Assembly: GCA_021784835.1 (NCBI GenBank)
Contig: JAJYHI010000155.1
Span: 1-64,000 of the forward strand
DNA: 64,000 nucleotides
Reading direction: 5' to 3'
From: a bacterium
GTDB taxonomy: Bacteria; SZUA-79; Acidulodesulfobacterales; Acidulodesulfobacteraceae
Part shown: positions 7,644 through 14,519 of the stretch, one piece after another
How positions within the stretch are numbered: the first letter of the stretch is position 1
Layout of the letters: each line of letters begins with the position of its first letter
Program-made: the position numbers and the translations under genes
Notes under the pieces: generated by a model
Seen by the model: only the letters and a program-made list of their open reading frames with translations
What the model was told of the DNA's origin: nothing
Databases searched by the model: none

Positions 7644-8396
7644 ATGAAACTTATAATTTCATATCTGCCGCATCAGCCTATGCGGGTAGGCAATATTATA
7701 AATTTGGAGATTATGAAAAAAAACTATAATCTAAAAATATTAAATGCGAAAATAATCGAATTCTCAAATATAGTAGAGCAGAATCTCGAAGAAATCTTAA
7801 ACGAGCTTATCGCAAATAATTACAGGCGGTTCGATTATGCTTCCGATAATATAATTAAAAACGAATCTAATAAATTATACGGCGAAATTAACGAAATTGC
7901 GCTATCTATGATTGCGCTTCCTAATAGTAAAAAAAAATTATTTATTGAGGCCGTATTCCGGTGGGACGATGCCGCCGGTATTAATTTTATACCAGAAGTT
8001 ATAAGGTTGATAAAATTCTCAAGCCATTTAAAGGATATAAATAATGCAATTTTATTGATTAAGATTAACCTCAACGAACTTTATAAATATCCGGCTTTCA
8101 AAAAGCAGGCATATATTCCCGATTTTATTCTTGCTTTAAGTTCGTTTTTTAAAGAAAACATAGATATTTTTTTTGCGAATTCCGGTAAAAATCCTGAAAC
8201 GGGCGATAAAACGTCTGTCGAATTAAAAAAAATTATGTCTTACGGACATAAAATAATAAATGAATTTTTTTTAAATATTAAGGGCGGAAATATCGATAAC
8301 GTCGAGAAATCGGAAAATCAGGTTATATATTATTCCAATATCATATCCATTTTAGAATTGATTTCAATAAGCAGCCTTGAATTCACGCAAATTTAG
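7644..8396 (+). CDS. hypothetical protein, 250 aa
   Basis: No family recognised. The product is a soluble, mostly helical, Ile/Asn/Lys-rich protein of 250 residues with no signal peptide, Cys motif or nucleotide-binding loop. The first ATG has no clear ribosome-binding site. A second in-frame ATG at 7713 (MKKNYNLKIL) follows a GGAG at very short spacing and may be the true start, giving 227 residues. It stands alone between tRNA-Arg and the drug exporter, in the variable part of the window. Codon use resembles its neighbours. Confidence 0.55.
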   Translation: MKLIISYLPHQPMRVGNIINLEIMKKNYNLKILNAKIIEFSNIVEQNLEEILNELIANNYRRFDYASDNIIKNESNKLYGEINEIALSMIALPNSKKKLFIEAVFRWDDAAGINFIPEVIRLIKFSSHLKDINNAILLIKINLNELYKYPAFKKQAYIPDFILALSSFFKENIDIFFANSGKNPETGDKTSVELKKIMSYGHKIINEFFLNIKGGNIDNVEKSENQVIYYSNIISILELISISSLEFTQI

Positions 8397-8489
8397 ATAT
8401 TGAATTCCAAACCGGTTATTTTATTAAATCCCCGTCATTAAGGTATTTTCGAGGTATTTTCTCAAAAAATTAACAACGAAAATATAATG

Positions 8490-8507
8490 AATGACTTTCA
8501 GGTCATT
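8490..8507. promoter_or_regulatory. inverted repeat upstream of the efflux gene
   Basis: A perfect 6-bp inverted repeat AATGAC-TTTCAG-GTCATT lies 88 bp upstream of the DHA2 exporter start. Palindromes of this size often bind MarR- or TetR-type repressors that control such exporters. No regulator gene is adjacent, so the operator reading is speculative. Confidence 0.25.
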
Positions 8508-8595
8508 TTATGGTAAACTCTTGTTGTGTAAGGATAATGCAAATAAATAAAAATCCGTCCGGCCTGTGTCATAATTTTATATAATTATAAAGCTT

Positions 8596-10128
8596 ATGTA
8601 TTCAAAGGAATATAAAAATCTCATTCTAATACTTCTTGTAGCTTTTTTCTTTATGGTAATGCTCGATATGAGCATCGTAACGATAGCCATTCCAAAAATT
8701 ATGTCGAGCCTCGGGGTCGATTTGGAAGAAGTGGATTGGATTATGATTGCTTATAACGTGGCAACCGCTATAATAATTATGCCTATAACGTTCATAATTA
8801 AAAAAATAGGGCTCAAAATTCCGATTGCATTAAGCATTATATTTTTTACCGTATCTTCTATAGCATGCGGATTTGCCACATCTATTAATATGCTTATAAT
8901 TTTTAGAATAATTCAGGGATTGTCTGGCGGCGGGATAGCGCCTCTGGGTCTTGCCCTTATGGGTAAAGTGTTCGAACCGCGGGAAAGAGGCAGGGCGATG
9001 GGAATTTGGGGCATAGGAGCCATGGCGGCACCCGCCATAGGTCCGACTCTCGGCGGATGGATTACCGACCACTTAACGTGGAGATGGGTATTTTTCGTGA
9101 ATGTTCCCGTAGCAATAATAACCCTTATAGGCATATTGATAATTATGGAAGATGACCATAAAGCCCAGCATTTTAAAGCAAATTTCGACTTTATAGGATT
9201 TGTTTTTTTTGCGGCTGCCATAGCCTTTATCCTTGTGGCGTTTAACGAAGGGCAGAACAAAGGCTGGGATTCTACCTATATTTATACCTGCGAGCTTATA
9301 AGCGCGGGCGGATTCATAATGTTTTTTTTGTTTGAGCCTTTTATATCCCATCCGTTAATAGATTTTAACATTTTTAAAAATTATAATTTTACCCTGATTA
9401 CCGTAATCAACGCCGTAAGGGCTATCGCGCTTTTCGGCTCTTTGTTTATAATACCGGTTTATCTTGAAAACATTATGGATTATACCCCTTATGCCACCGG
9501 TCTTATTATGATGCCGTCCGCCTTTGCGGTTGCTTTATCCGCTCCCGTTTTCGGCAAAGGCGCCGATAGGTTCGGCCCTAAATATTTTATCGTTTTCGGA
9601 ATGGCGTTAACAGCCTTATCTCTATTTTTATACTGGAATTTATCTGTGCAATCGAGCCTTTACGATATAATATACCCTTCTATCATAAGGGGCATAGGGC
9701 TCGGAATGCTATATTCCCCTATCATGAGCACGGGGTTAAATTCCGTAAAGATGGAACAAATTCCCGAGGCATCGGGACTCTTGCCTATTACTATGAGGCT
9801 TGCGTCGGGATTCGGAATAGCTTACTTTGCAAATTATCTTGCGGAAAAACAGGTTTATTATACGACAAGATACGGGGATAAAATTAACTATAGAAATTTT
9901 GCCTTTCTTAAAGCAAAGTCTTATTTTAATTCTAACGGATTGTTTAAATCTAACGTCGGGGTCATAGCCGGCACGGCAAAAATAAATCCCGGCCTTGGAA
10001 TTATAGACAGCTTAGTCAAGATGTTTGCAACGGTTCAATCATACGACGACGTGTTTATAGTCGCAGGCGTGTTTTGCCTTGCAGGCATAATACCCGCAAT
10101 TATGCTAAAAAATAAGGTCCACCGCTGA
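8596..10128 (+). CDS. DHA2-family MFS multidrug exporter (EmrB/QacA type)
   Basis: A 510-residue, proton-driven inner-membrane drug exporter. Its hydrophobicity fits 14 transmembrane segments. Visible family motifs include D1 in TM1 (MLDMSIVTIAIPKI), motif A-like loops and the antiporter motif C in TM5 (GIGAMAAPAIGPTLGG), followed by the conserved WRWVFFVNVP. These are typical of EmrB/QacA proteins. No emrA-like membrane-fusion gene or outer-membrane channel is next to it, so it may act alone or with proteins encoded elsewhere. The 467-bp gap before the next gene and a terminator-like hairpin just after the stop suggest a single-gene unit. The substrate is unknown. Confidence 0.88.
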   Translation: MYSKEYKNLILILLVAFFFMVMLDMSIVTIAIPKIMSSLGVDLEEVDWIMIAYNVATAIIIMPITFIIKKIGLKIPIALSIIFFTVSSIACGFATSINMLIIFRIIQGLSGGGIAPLGLALMGKVFEPRERGRAMGIWGIGAMAAPAIGPTLGGWITDHLTWRWVFFVNVPVAIITLIGILIIMEDDHKAQHFKANFDFIGFVFFAAAIAFILVAFNEGQNKGWDSTYIYTCELISAGGFIMFFLFEPFISHPLIDFNIFKNYNFTLITVINAVRAIALFGSLFIIPVYLENIMDYTPYATGLIMMPSAFAVALSAPVFGKGADRFGPKYFIVFGMALTALSLFLYWNLSVQSSLYDIIYPSIIRGIGLGMLYSPIMSTGLNSVKMEQIPEASGLLPITMRLASGFGIAYFANYLAEKQVYYTTRYGDKINYRNFAFLKAKSYFNSNGLFKSNVGVIAGTAKINPGLGIIDSLVKMFATVQSYDDVFIVAGVFCLAGIIPAIMLKNKVHR

Positions 10129-10152
10129 TTATCGTCGCAGGCTCCTTACGTG

Positions 10153-10192
10153 ACCTGCGGTTTGCGGTCTCACAGCAGGTTCTTGTTTTTTT
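10153..10192 (+). terminator. probable terminator after the drug exporter
   Basis: ACCTGC (10153-10158) can pair with GCAGGT (10175-10180), immediately followed by a T-rich run TCTTGTTTTTTT. An alternative stem, CGCAGG (10136-10141) with CCTGCG (10154-10159), competes for the same bases, so mutually exclusive folds are possible. It lies 24 bp past the exporter's stop codon. Confidence 0.5.
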
Positions 10193-10234
10193 AACGTTTT
10201 CGCGCGGGCATATCCGGCGGTTATCTTTAAACAT

Positions 10235-10396
10235 CTTGAACCTGCGTTGAAAATTTTATTTCCGGCTTTGCGCCGCCGCGGAAACGACGGCGCCCAATTT
10301 TAACCTTTAGCTTAAACGGCGCAGTTTCCGGGAAACCCGGAATACGGCATCTGCATATAATATAAAGAGCAAAATATTTTCTAACGCGGGTTCAAG
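10235..10396. repeat. nested inverted-repeat element (structured RNA or MITE-like)
   Basis: Inside the 506-bp gap between the exporter and the cupin gene, a 14-bp near-perfect inverted repeat (CTTGAACCTGCGTT at 10235 against AACGCGGGTTCAAG ending at 10396) encloses two further hairpins: GCGCCG/CGGCGC (10270-10293) and TCCGGG-AAA-CCCGGA (10327-10341). The segment is more GC-rich than its surroundings. It contains no ORF. It matches no RNA family I know; a REP/MITE-type element or an unknown small RNA are both possible. The rest of the gap (10400-10634) is AT-rich with nothing I can name. Confidence 0.4.
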
Positions 10397-10634
10397 ACAA
10401 TAGTTTTTCATTGCTTTGGAGTTTAAATTTATAATATAATCAAAAAATAATTAAATAAAAATAATTAAATTTAATCGCGGCTTTTTCCTTTAGAACCGGA
10501 ATAAACTGCAAAACACATGCGTTATGCTATTATGCCTATGCTACTCTATTATACGCCATGTTGCGTTATTTTAACTATAACGATAGCTCTAACATAAAAA
10601 CTTTAATCTAAAAAATATAAATAAAGGATGCGGA

Positions 10635-11117
10635 ATGAGCCCCACTTTCAACATGGCTGAAATTAACGGCGTGTTCGTCAAAGATATTAAAAAACATATA
10701 GATGAAAGAGGCTGGCTTGCCGAGCTTTACAGAAGCGACGAAATGGACGAACCTTTATTCCCTCAAATGGCATATATTTCTTTGACTATGCCGGATATCA
10801 GAAGGGGGCCGCACGAACATATTTACCAGACGGATTATTTCTGTTTTTTAGGCCCTTCCGATTTTAAAATTATATTATGGGACAACCGGAAAAATTCCGC
10901 TACATACCTCAATAAAATGACGCTGTTTTTAGGAGAAAACAAGCCTGCGGCGCTTATGGTGCCTCCGGGTGTCGTCCACGCATATAAAAACGTAGGCGGA
11001 AAAAACGGCTTGGTTATAAATGCCGCCAATAAGCTTTATGCCGGAAAAATGAAAAAAAGCGAAATTGACGAAATAAGGCACGAAAGTAATCCCGATACCG
11101 TTTTTATATTCGATTGA
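10635..11117 (+). CDS. RmlC-like sugar 3,5-epimerase family protein
   Basis: A 160-residue cupin of the dTDP-4-dehydrorhamnose 3,5-epimerase (RmlC) family, which epimerises dTDP-4-keto-6-deoxy sugars. Family signs are the N-terminal FVKDIKKHIDERGWLAELYRSDE, His60/His62 in RRGPHEH, the LWDNRKNSATY strand and VPPGVVHAYKN with His115. RmlC proteins are usually about 180 residues and Asp/Tyr dyads follow these motifs; the shorter length places this in the divergent 'WxcM/RmlC-like' group, so the exact substrate is unsure. No other rml genes are nearby. GAAAGGATG-type spacing (AAAGGATGCGGAATG) gives an acceptable ribosome-binding site. Confidence 0.7.
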   Translation: MSPTFNMAEINGVFVKDIKKHIDERGWLAELYRSDEMDEPLFPQMAYISLTMPDIRRGPHEHIYQTDYFCFLGPSDFKIILWDNRKNSATYLNKMTLFLGENKPAALMVPPGVVHAYKNVGGKNGLVINAANKLYAGKMKKSEIDEIRHESNPDTVFIFD

Positions 11118-11179
11118 GCCGTTAATCCGTTTTAATAAAATTTATAAATAAATATAAAATATAAACGATGCATATTTGC

Positions 11180-11249
11180 CCTTCTCCCTTCCCTCTTTTT
11201 AGCCTAAAATGAAGATGTACGGCCGTATAACTTTCAGGAAGGGAGAAGG
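11180..11249. repeat. 13-bp perfect inverted repeat with nested palindrome
   Basis: CCTTCTCCCTTCC (11180-11192) is perfectly complementary to GGAAGGGAGAAGG (11237-11249). The 44-nt loop contains a second palindrome, TACGGCCGTA (11218-11227). The element lies between the convergent ends of the cupin gene and the RiPP cluster. It lacks a T-run on either side, so it is not a textbook terminator but could still insulate the two transcripts. Confidence 0.55.
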
Positions 11250-11285
11250 TTTAGGAAGCGCTAACTGCGCTTATTTGCAAGACTT

Positions 11286-11390
11286 TCAGGAATAGCAAGA
11301 GCCCTTAATCCCGTAATCTTGCATGATTAAAGCATAAAATTCTTCTGCGGGAATTTCCTGAAACACCGGTTTTTCATAAACCTTTTTCAT
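11286..11390 (-). CDS. RiPP precursor peptide, 34 aa
   Basis: A 34-codon gene begins MKKVYEKPVFQEIPAEEF and ends with the core-like YGIKGSCYS. A near-perfect Shine-Dalgarno (AGGAGGTG) lies six bases before the ATG. Its size, acidic/aromatic leader, a single Cys near the C-terminus and its position 39 bp after a PqqD-like gene and a radical SAM/SPASM gene identify it as the substrate of a peptide-modifying pathway. The layout resembles mycofactocin or PQQ clusters, but the C-terminus does not match MftA (ends in GVY) or PqqA (E...Y). The modified residue cannot be told from sequence; the G-S-C-Y-S end and the two Tyr are the likely targets. Confidence 0.72.
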   Translation of the reverse strand: MKKVYEKPVFQEIPAEEFYALIMQDYGIKGSCYS

Positions 11391-11429
11391 AAATTTCACC
11401 TCCTTGGTTGCGTTAACGTTCGATTATTT

Positions 11430-11693
11430 TTATACGCTTGCTACATACAGCCTCTCTAAGAGATTTTGCATTAAAACGTTAAAATCTTTTACCGCTTCTT
11501 CATGCGCGACGCTGAAAGAGCTTGTAATATTTTTTATTATATCTTCTTCCGTGTTTTTGCCGTTGCACAAAGATAAAATTTTATACGATACTTCGTTTAT
11601 TTTATATATGTTTCCGCTAAGGTTATCGAAAAGTAAATAATTTTCGCCTTTCTTTTTTATGCTTATATTTTCAGAAAGTTTAAATATCCCCAT
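11430..11693 (-). CDS. PqqD-like RiPP recognition protein
   Basis: An 87-residue stand-alone PqqD-family protein, the RiPP recognition element that holds a precursor's leader and presents it to the radical SAM maturase. The sequence shows the family pattern: two N-terminal strands (ISIKKKGENYLLFDNLSG), the NIYKINEVSYKILSLCNG helix-turn with the conserved N-x-x-x-x-x-I-L-x-L-C-(N/D)-G, and a C-terminal EEAVKDFNVLMQNLLERLYV helix. It lies between the maturase (44 bp upstream) and the precursor gene (39 bp downstream), forming a three-gene operon. The start at 11693 has a GGGAG site nine bases upstream. Confidence 0.85.
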   Translation of the reverse strand: MGIFKLSENISIKKKGENYLLFDNLSGNIYKINEVSYKILSLCNGKNTEEDIIKNITSSFSVAHEEAVKDFNVLMQNLLERLYVASV

Positions 11694-11736
11694 ATCTTAT
11701 ATTATCTCCCTTTTTTCGGCTTTCTTGGCCGGCTTC

Positions 11737-12753
11737 TTATACCCAGCATTGGGGGTCTTTCGAATTTAAATCGCCGTTGCGGTAGTAGCTTACGGCTTTA
11801 CACCCGCCGCACCTCTCGGAATGGGAACAGTCCGAACATTCGCTTCCGCCGGCCTTTTTCCTGATATCCCATAAAATGTCGGAATTATACCATACTTTAA
11901 ACAACCCGTCCGTTAAGATATTCCCCAACGGCAGATAAAGCCTTCTGCACGGCAGTAAAGTTCCGTCTTCGAGTATGCATAAGGAGGAAAGCCCTGCGGG
12001 GCAGTAGCCGCCTATATTTTCGTCAACCAGATTCCATAGAGGCCTCGACGTAATAAATTTAGCGTTTTTACCAAAAAAGACGTCTTTTGTTTTGCTGTAA
12101 ATATCTAAATAAATAGCCTTTAATTCCTGCGGCTCTATGAAAAAATCCTTCTCTTCGGTTTGGTTCATGGTCGTCATTCTCTCGACGGTAAGGGCGTCGG
12201 CTTTTAAAGAGCATGTTAATTCCGGCATGCTTAAAACGGACCCTTTATTTTTTTTATGCAGGGTAAACATTATCGATGTTTTAATCCCGGCATCTTTCAG
12301 CCTGCGTATAGATTCCGCAGCTTTTAAAAAGGTTCCTCGTCCCCTTATAGCGTCATGCGTTTTTTCGTCGTGTCCGTCTAAAGATATTTGAATTTCGGAG
12401 ATTTTTTTATATTTTTTTAACAGGCTGATTGCTTCATCGTCGATTAATGTGCCGTTTGTTAGTATGGCGATATTGCGGAAATTATCAGATTTCTCGATTA
12501 AATCCGTTAAATAGAAAAGGGAATCCTGCTCCAGAAAGGGCTCGCCTCCGGTCAGCGAAACAAAACATTTCATTTTCCATTTAGACATAGCTTCATCTAT
12601 TTTTAAAAAAATTGATTTAAGTTTATCCGGCGCGGGGTTTTCGCGTTTATAATCGTTTTGATAGCAGTGAATACATCTTAAATTGCAGGAGCTAACGAAG
12701 TGCCATTGTATATAAAATTCGTTATTTTCCGCTCTGTAATTATAAGCATCCAT
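11737..12753 (-). CDS. radical SAM/SPASM peptide maturase
   Basis: A 338-residue radical SAM enzyme. The [4Fe-4S]-SAM motif is CNLRCIHC near residues 24-31, followed by the SAM-binding LTGGEPFLE and the ISLDG strand. The C-terminal SPASM domain starts at GYCPAG and runs through LEDGTLLPCRRL, GNIL.DG and a cluster CSDCSHSERCGGC...C that would bind auxiliary Fe-S clusters. Such proteins install carbon-carbon, carbon-oxygen or thioether links in ribosomal peptides. It is first in an operon with the PqqD-like protein and the 34-residue precursor. No protease or exporter is nearby, so the leader would be removed by other cell proteins. Confidence 0.87.
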   Translation of the reverse strand: MDAYNYRAENNEFYIQWHFVSSCNLRCIHCYQNDYKRENPAPDKLKSIFLKIDEAMSKWKMKCFVSLTGGEPFLEQDSLFYLTDLIEKSDNFRNIAILTNGTLIDDEAISLLKKYKKISEIQISLDGHDEKTHDAIRGRGTFLKAAESIRRLKDAGIKTSIMFTLHKKNKGSVLSMPELTCSLKADALTVERMTTMNQTEEKDFFIEPQELKAIYLDIYSKTKDVFFGKNAKFITSRPLWNLVDENIGGYCPAGLSSLCILEDGTLLPCRRLYLPLGNILTDGLFKVWYNSDILWDIRKKAGGSECSDCSHSERCGGCKAVSYYRNGDLNSKDPQCWV

Positions 12754-12846
12754 AATAAAAATATATAAGCATATCTCTATATATTGCGCTTATTTTGTTT
12801 AAAGGTTAATTTAATAATTTCATGTTTTCGTATATTCGCGGGCTTT

Positions 12847-13884
12847 TCATTCTGTATTGCCGTAGTATCTTTCTTCCACCCTGCTGAACTTATATACCAA
12901 TAAGGACAAAAGCCACGCCGACGTCAAAATGCCGGCTATTATTCCGCCGAGCATGGCAAAAGAAACGTTATTAAAAAAATCCCACGGCTGGCCTTTCAGA
13001 TTGTATTCCGCTCCTATAACCTGAAGCCATTCGAGCGTTCCTATGCCGAATGCCAGAAAGACTGAAATGCTTGTAATAGAAATGTTATAAAATATTTTTC
13101 TTACGGGATTTAAAAAAGCCCAGCTGTAAGCAAACTGCATTACGACGCCGTCGGTAGAATCTAAAAGTATCATTCCTGAAGCAAATACCAACGGCAGTAT
13201 AAGAACGTCTATTAACGGCCTGCCCGCGGATGCAAATACCGCCGACATAGAAAGTATGGCGACCTCCGTTGCAGTGTCGAATCCTATGCCGAATAAAATG
13301 CCTACAAAAAGCATCTGCCAGCTCGACGTAATAAGTTTCATTATTCCGTTAAAATAACGGAACATAAAACCTCTTTTTAAAAGCTCTTCTTCTATTTTCT
13401 TGCTCTGAAGATTTTTAAAATCTTTTGCGATTTTAACGATGCTGATAAGAATAACGATGTTCATAAAGGCTATCAGGTATAAAAATAGAGCCGATACGCC
13501 GGTGCCGACCATGTCGCTTATATTGCCGAGTTCCGGATACGCTTTAACGACAAATTTTCCTATAATAACGGTTATTATGGTTAAGGCAAAAACCGACAAA
13601 GCATGCCCCACGGAAAAGAAAAAACCCACTCCTACGGGTTTTTTGCCGTCGTTCATCAATTTTCTGGTAGTGTTGTCTATCGCGGCGATATGGTCGGCAT
13701 CAAGCGCGTGCTTCACGCCGAAGAAGAATGCGAGCGAACCAAGGCTTAATAATACGGGGAATACGCTCGACCTGTCGATTAAAAGTATAATGGAGATTAG
13801 TAAAAGGGATAGCAAAAATCCGTAGAGCAGAAAAATCCTCTGTCTAAAGCTTAATAAAGACGGACGTAAAAACGGTAAAAACAT
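12847..13884 (-). CDS. NiCoT-family nickel/cobalt permease
   Basis: A 345-residue inner-membrane permease of the NiCoT (HoxN/NixA/NicT) family. The metal-selectivity motif HALDADHIAAIDN in TM2 (residues 59-71) and the second signature FFFSVGHALSVF are intact, as are GFDTATEV and LDSTDG further on. Hydrophobicity fits eight membrane segments. A cobalamin riboswitch lies in its leader, so cobalt import for B12 synthesis is the likely role rather than nickel. The ribosome-binding site GGGAGGT sits seven bases before the ATG, within the segment that the riboswitch would control. Confidence 0.9.
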   Translation of the reverse strand: MFLPFLRPSLLSFRQRIFLLYGFLLSLLLISIILLIDRSSVFPVLLSLGSLAFFFGVKHALDADHIAAIDNTTRKLMNDGKKPVGVGFFFSVGHALSVFALTIITVIIGKFVVKAYPELGNISDMVGTGVSALFLYLIAFMNIVILISIVKIAKDFKNLQSKKIEEELLKRGFMFRYFNGIMKLITSSWQMLFVGILFGIGFDTATEVAILSMSAVFASAGRPLIDVLILPLVFASGMILLDSTDGVVMQFAYSWAFLNPVRKIFYNISITSISVFLAFGIGTLEWLQVIGAEYNLKGQPWDFFNNVSFAMLGGIIAGILTSAWLLSLLVYKFSRVEERYYGNTE

Positions 13885-13931
13885 AATTAGACCTCCCGCT
13901 AATTAAAATTAAATTAAATTTTATTATCTTA

Positions 13932-14112
13932 AAAGCAGGTATTCCGGCTTGAACATGCAAATATTTCCGCCTTCCCGGCTATTATTATAATAGACACCGC
14001 CAGTGGCATATGGGAATATTTTTAATAACGGAGAGTCTTGGAAACTTTCCGTTATAAGTTCTTACGGCTGCGGGAACAGCACAGGAATTTAACCTGTTTC
14101 CCTTAAACCTTT
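13932..14112 (-). promoter_or_regulatory. cobalamin riboswitch (AdoCbl aptamer)
   Basis: Read on the minus strand, the leader shows the ordered signatures of the cobalamin aptamer: AAGGGAAACAGGT...CCTGTGCTGTTCCCGCA, a GCCACTGG block, GCCGGGAAGGCGG, and the B12 box AGCCGGAATACCTGC at its 3' end. It precedes the Ni/Co permease by about 47 bp. No hairpin with a T-run follows the aptamer, so I infer control of translation by hiding the GGGAGG site rather than termination. Confidence 0.9.
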
Positions 14113-14519
14113 AAGATAAAGTATGAATGTTTATAAATACTTTCTTATATAAAAAGTATATTGAAAGTCTATCACTCAAATTATGAAAAGTCAAACCGGC
14201 ATGGCCAACCGGCATGACCGGCATGCGTGAACCGAGCTGAGCCGCGCGCGAGTCGCGTAAGAGCGTGAGGCACGGCTGTAATAAGGCGATATAGATATAT
14301 TTATCGCGCGTATAATTTTTTATTTTTCTATGTTTATTTTTTTATTTAAAGACAAAAATAAAAAGTTTATAATATATTAACAAAGTTAAGTTATAATGAA
14401 TTATAATTATTACATTTAAGGCGTTTAGTTTTTGAAAGTTTTCTCAAGCGTTAAAATAAATTTTTATTAATTAAATTAATAAAATAAACTCAAATAAAAT
14501 CTAAAATTAAGGAAAACGT
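14113..14519. other. divergent intergenic region with 9-mer repeats
   Basis: This region separates the riboswitch leader (minus) from the fusion gene (plus). It contains three copies of ACCGGCATG at 14195-14203, 14208-14216 and 14217-14225, followed by a GC-rich islet (14226-14280) with CpG-rich palindromic runs, quite unlike the AT-rich flanks. The last 200 bp are AT-rich; AAGGAAAA nine bases before 14520 serves as ribosome-binding site. No RNA family recognised here. Confidence 0.4.

Noticed and set aside
11180..11249. Rho-independent terminator
   Set aside because: The stem is strong, but the 44-nt loop and lack of a T-run on either strand do not fit an intrinsic terminator.
14226..14280. 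tRNA or rRNA fragment in the GC-rich islet
   Set aside because: No cloverleaf arms, T loop or rRNA landmark could be found.
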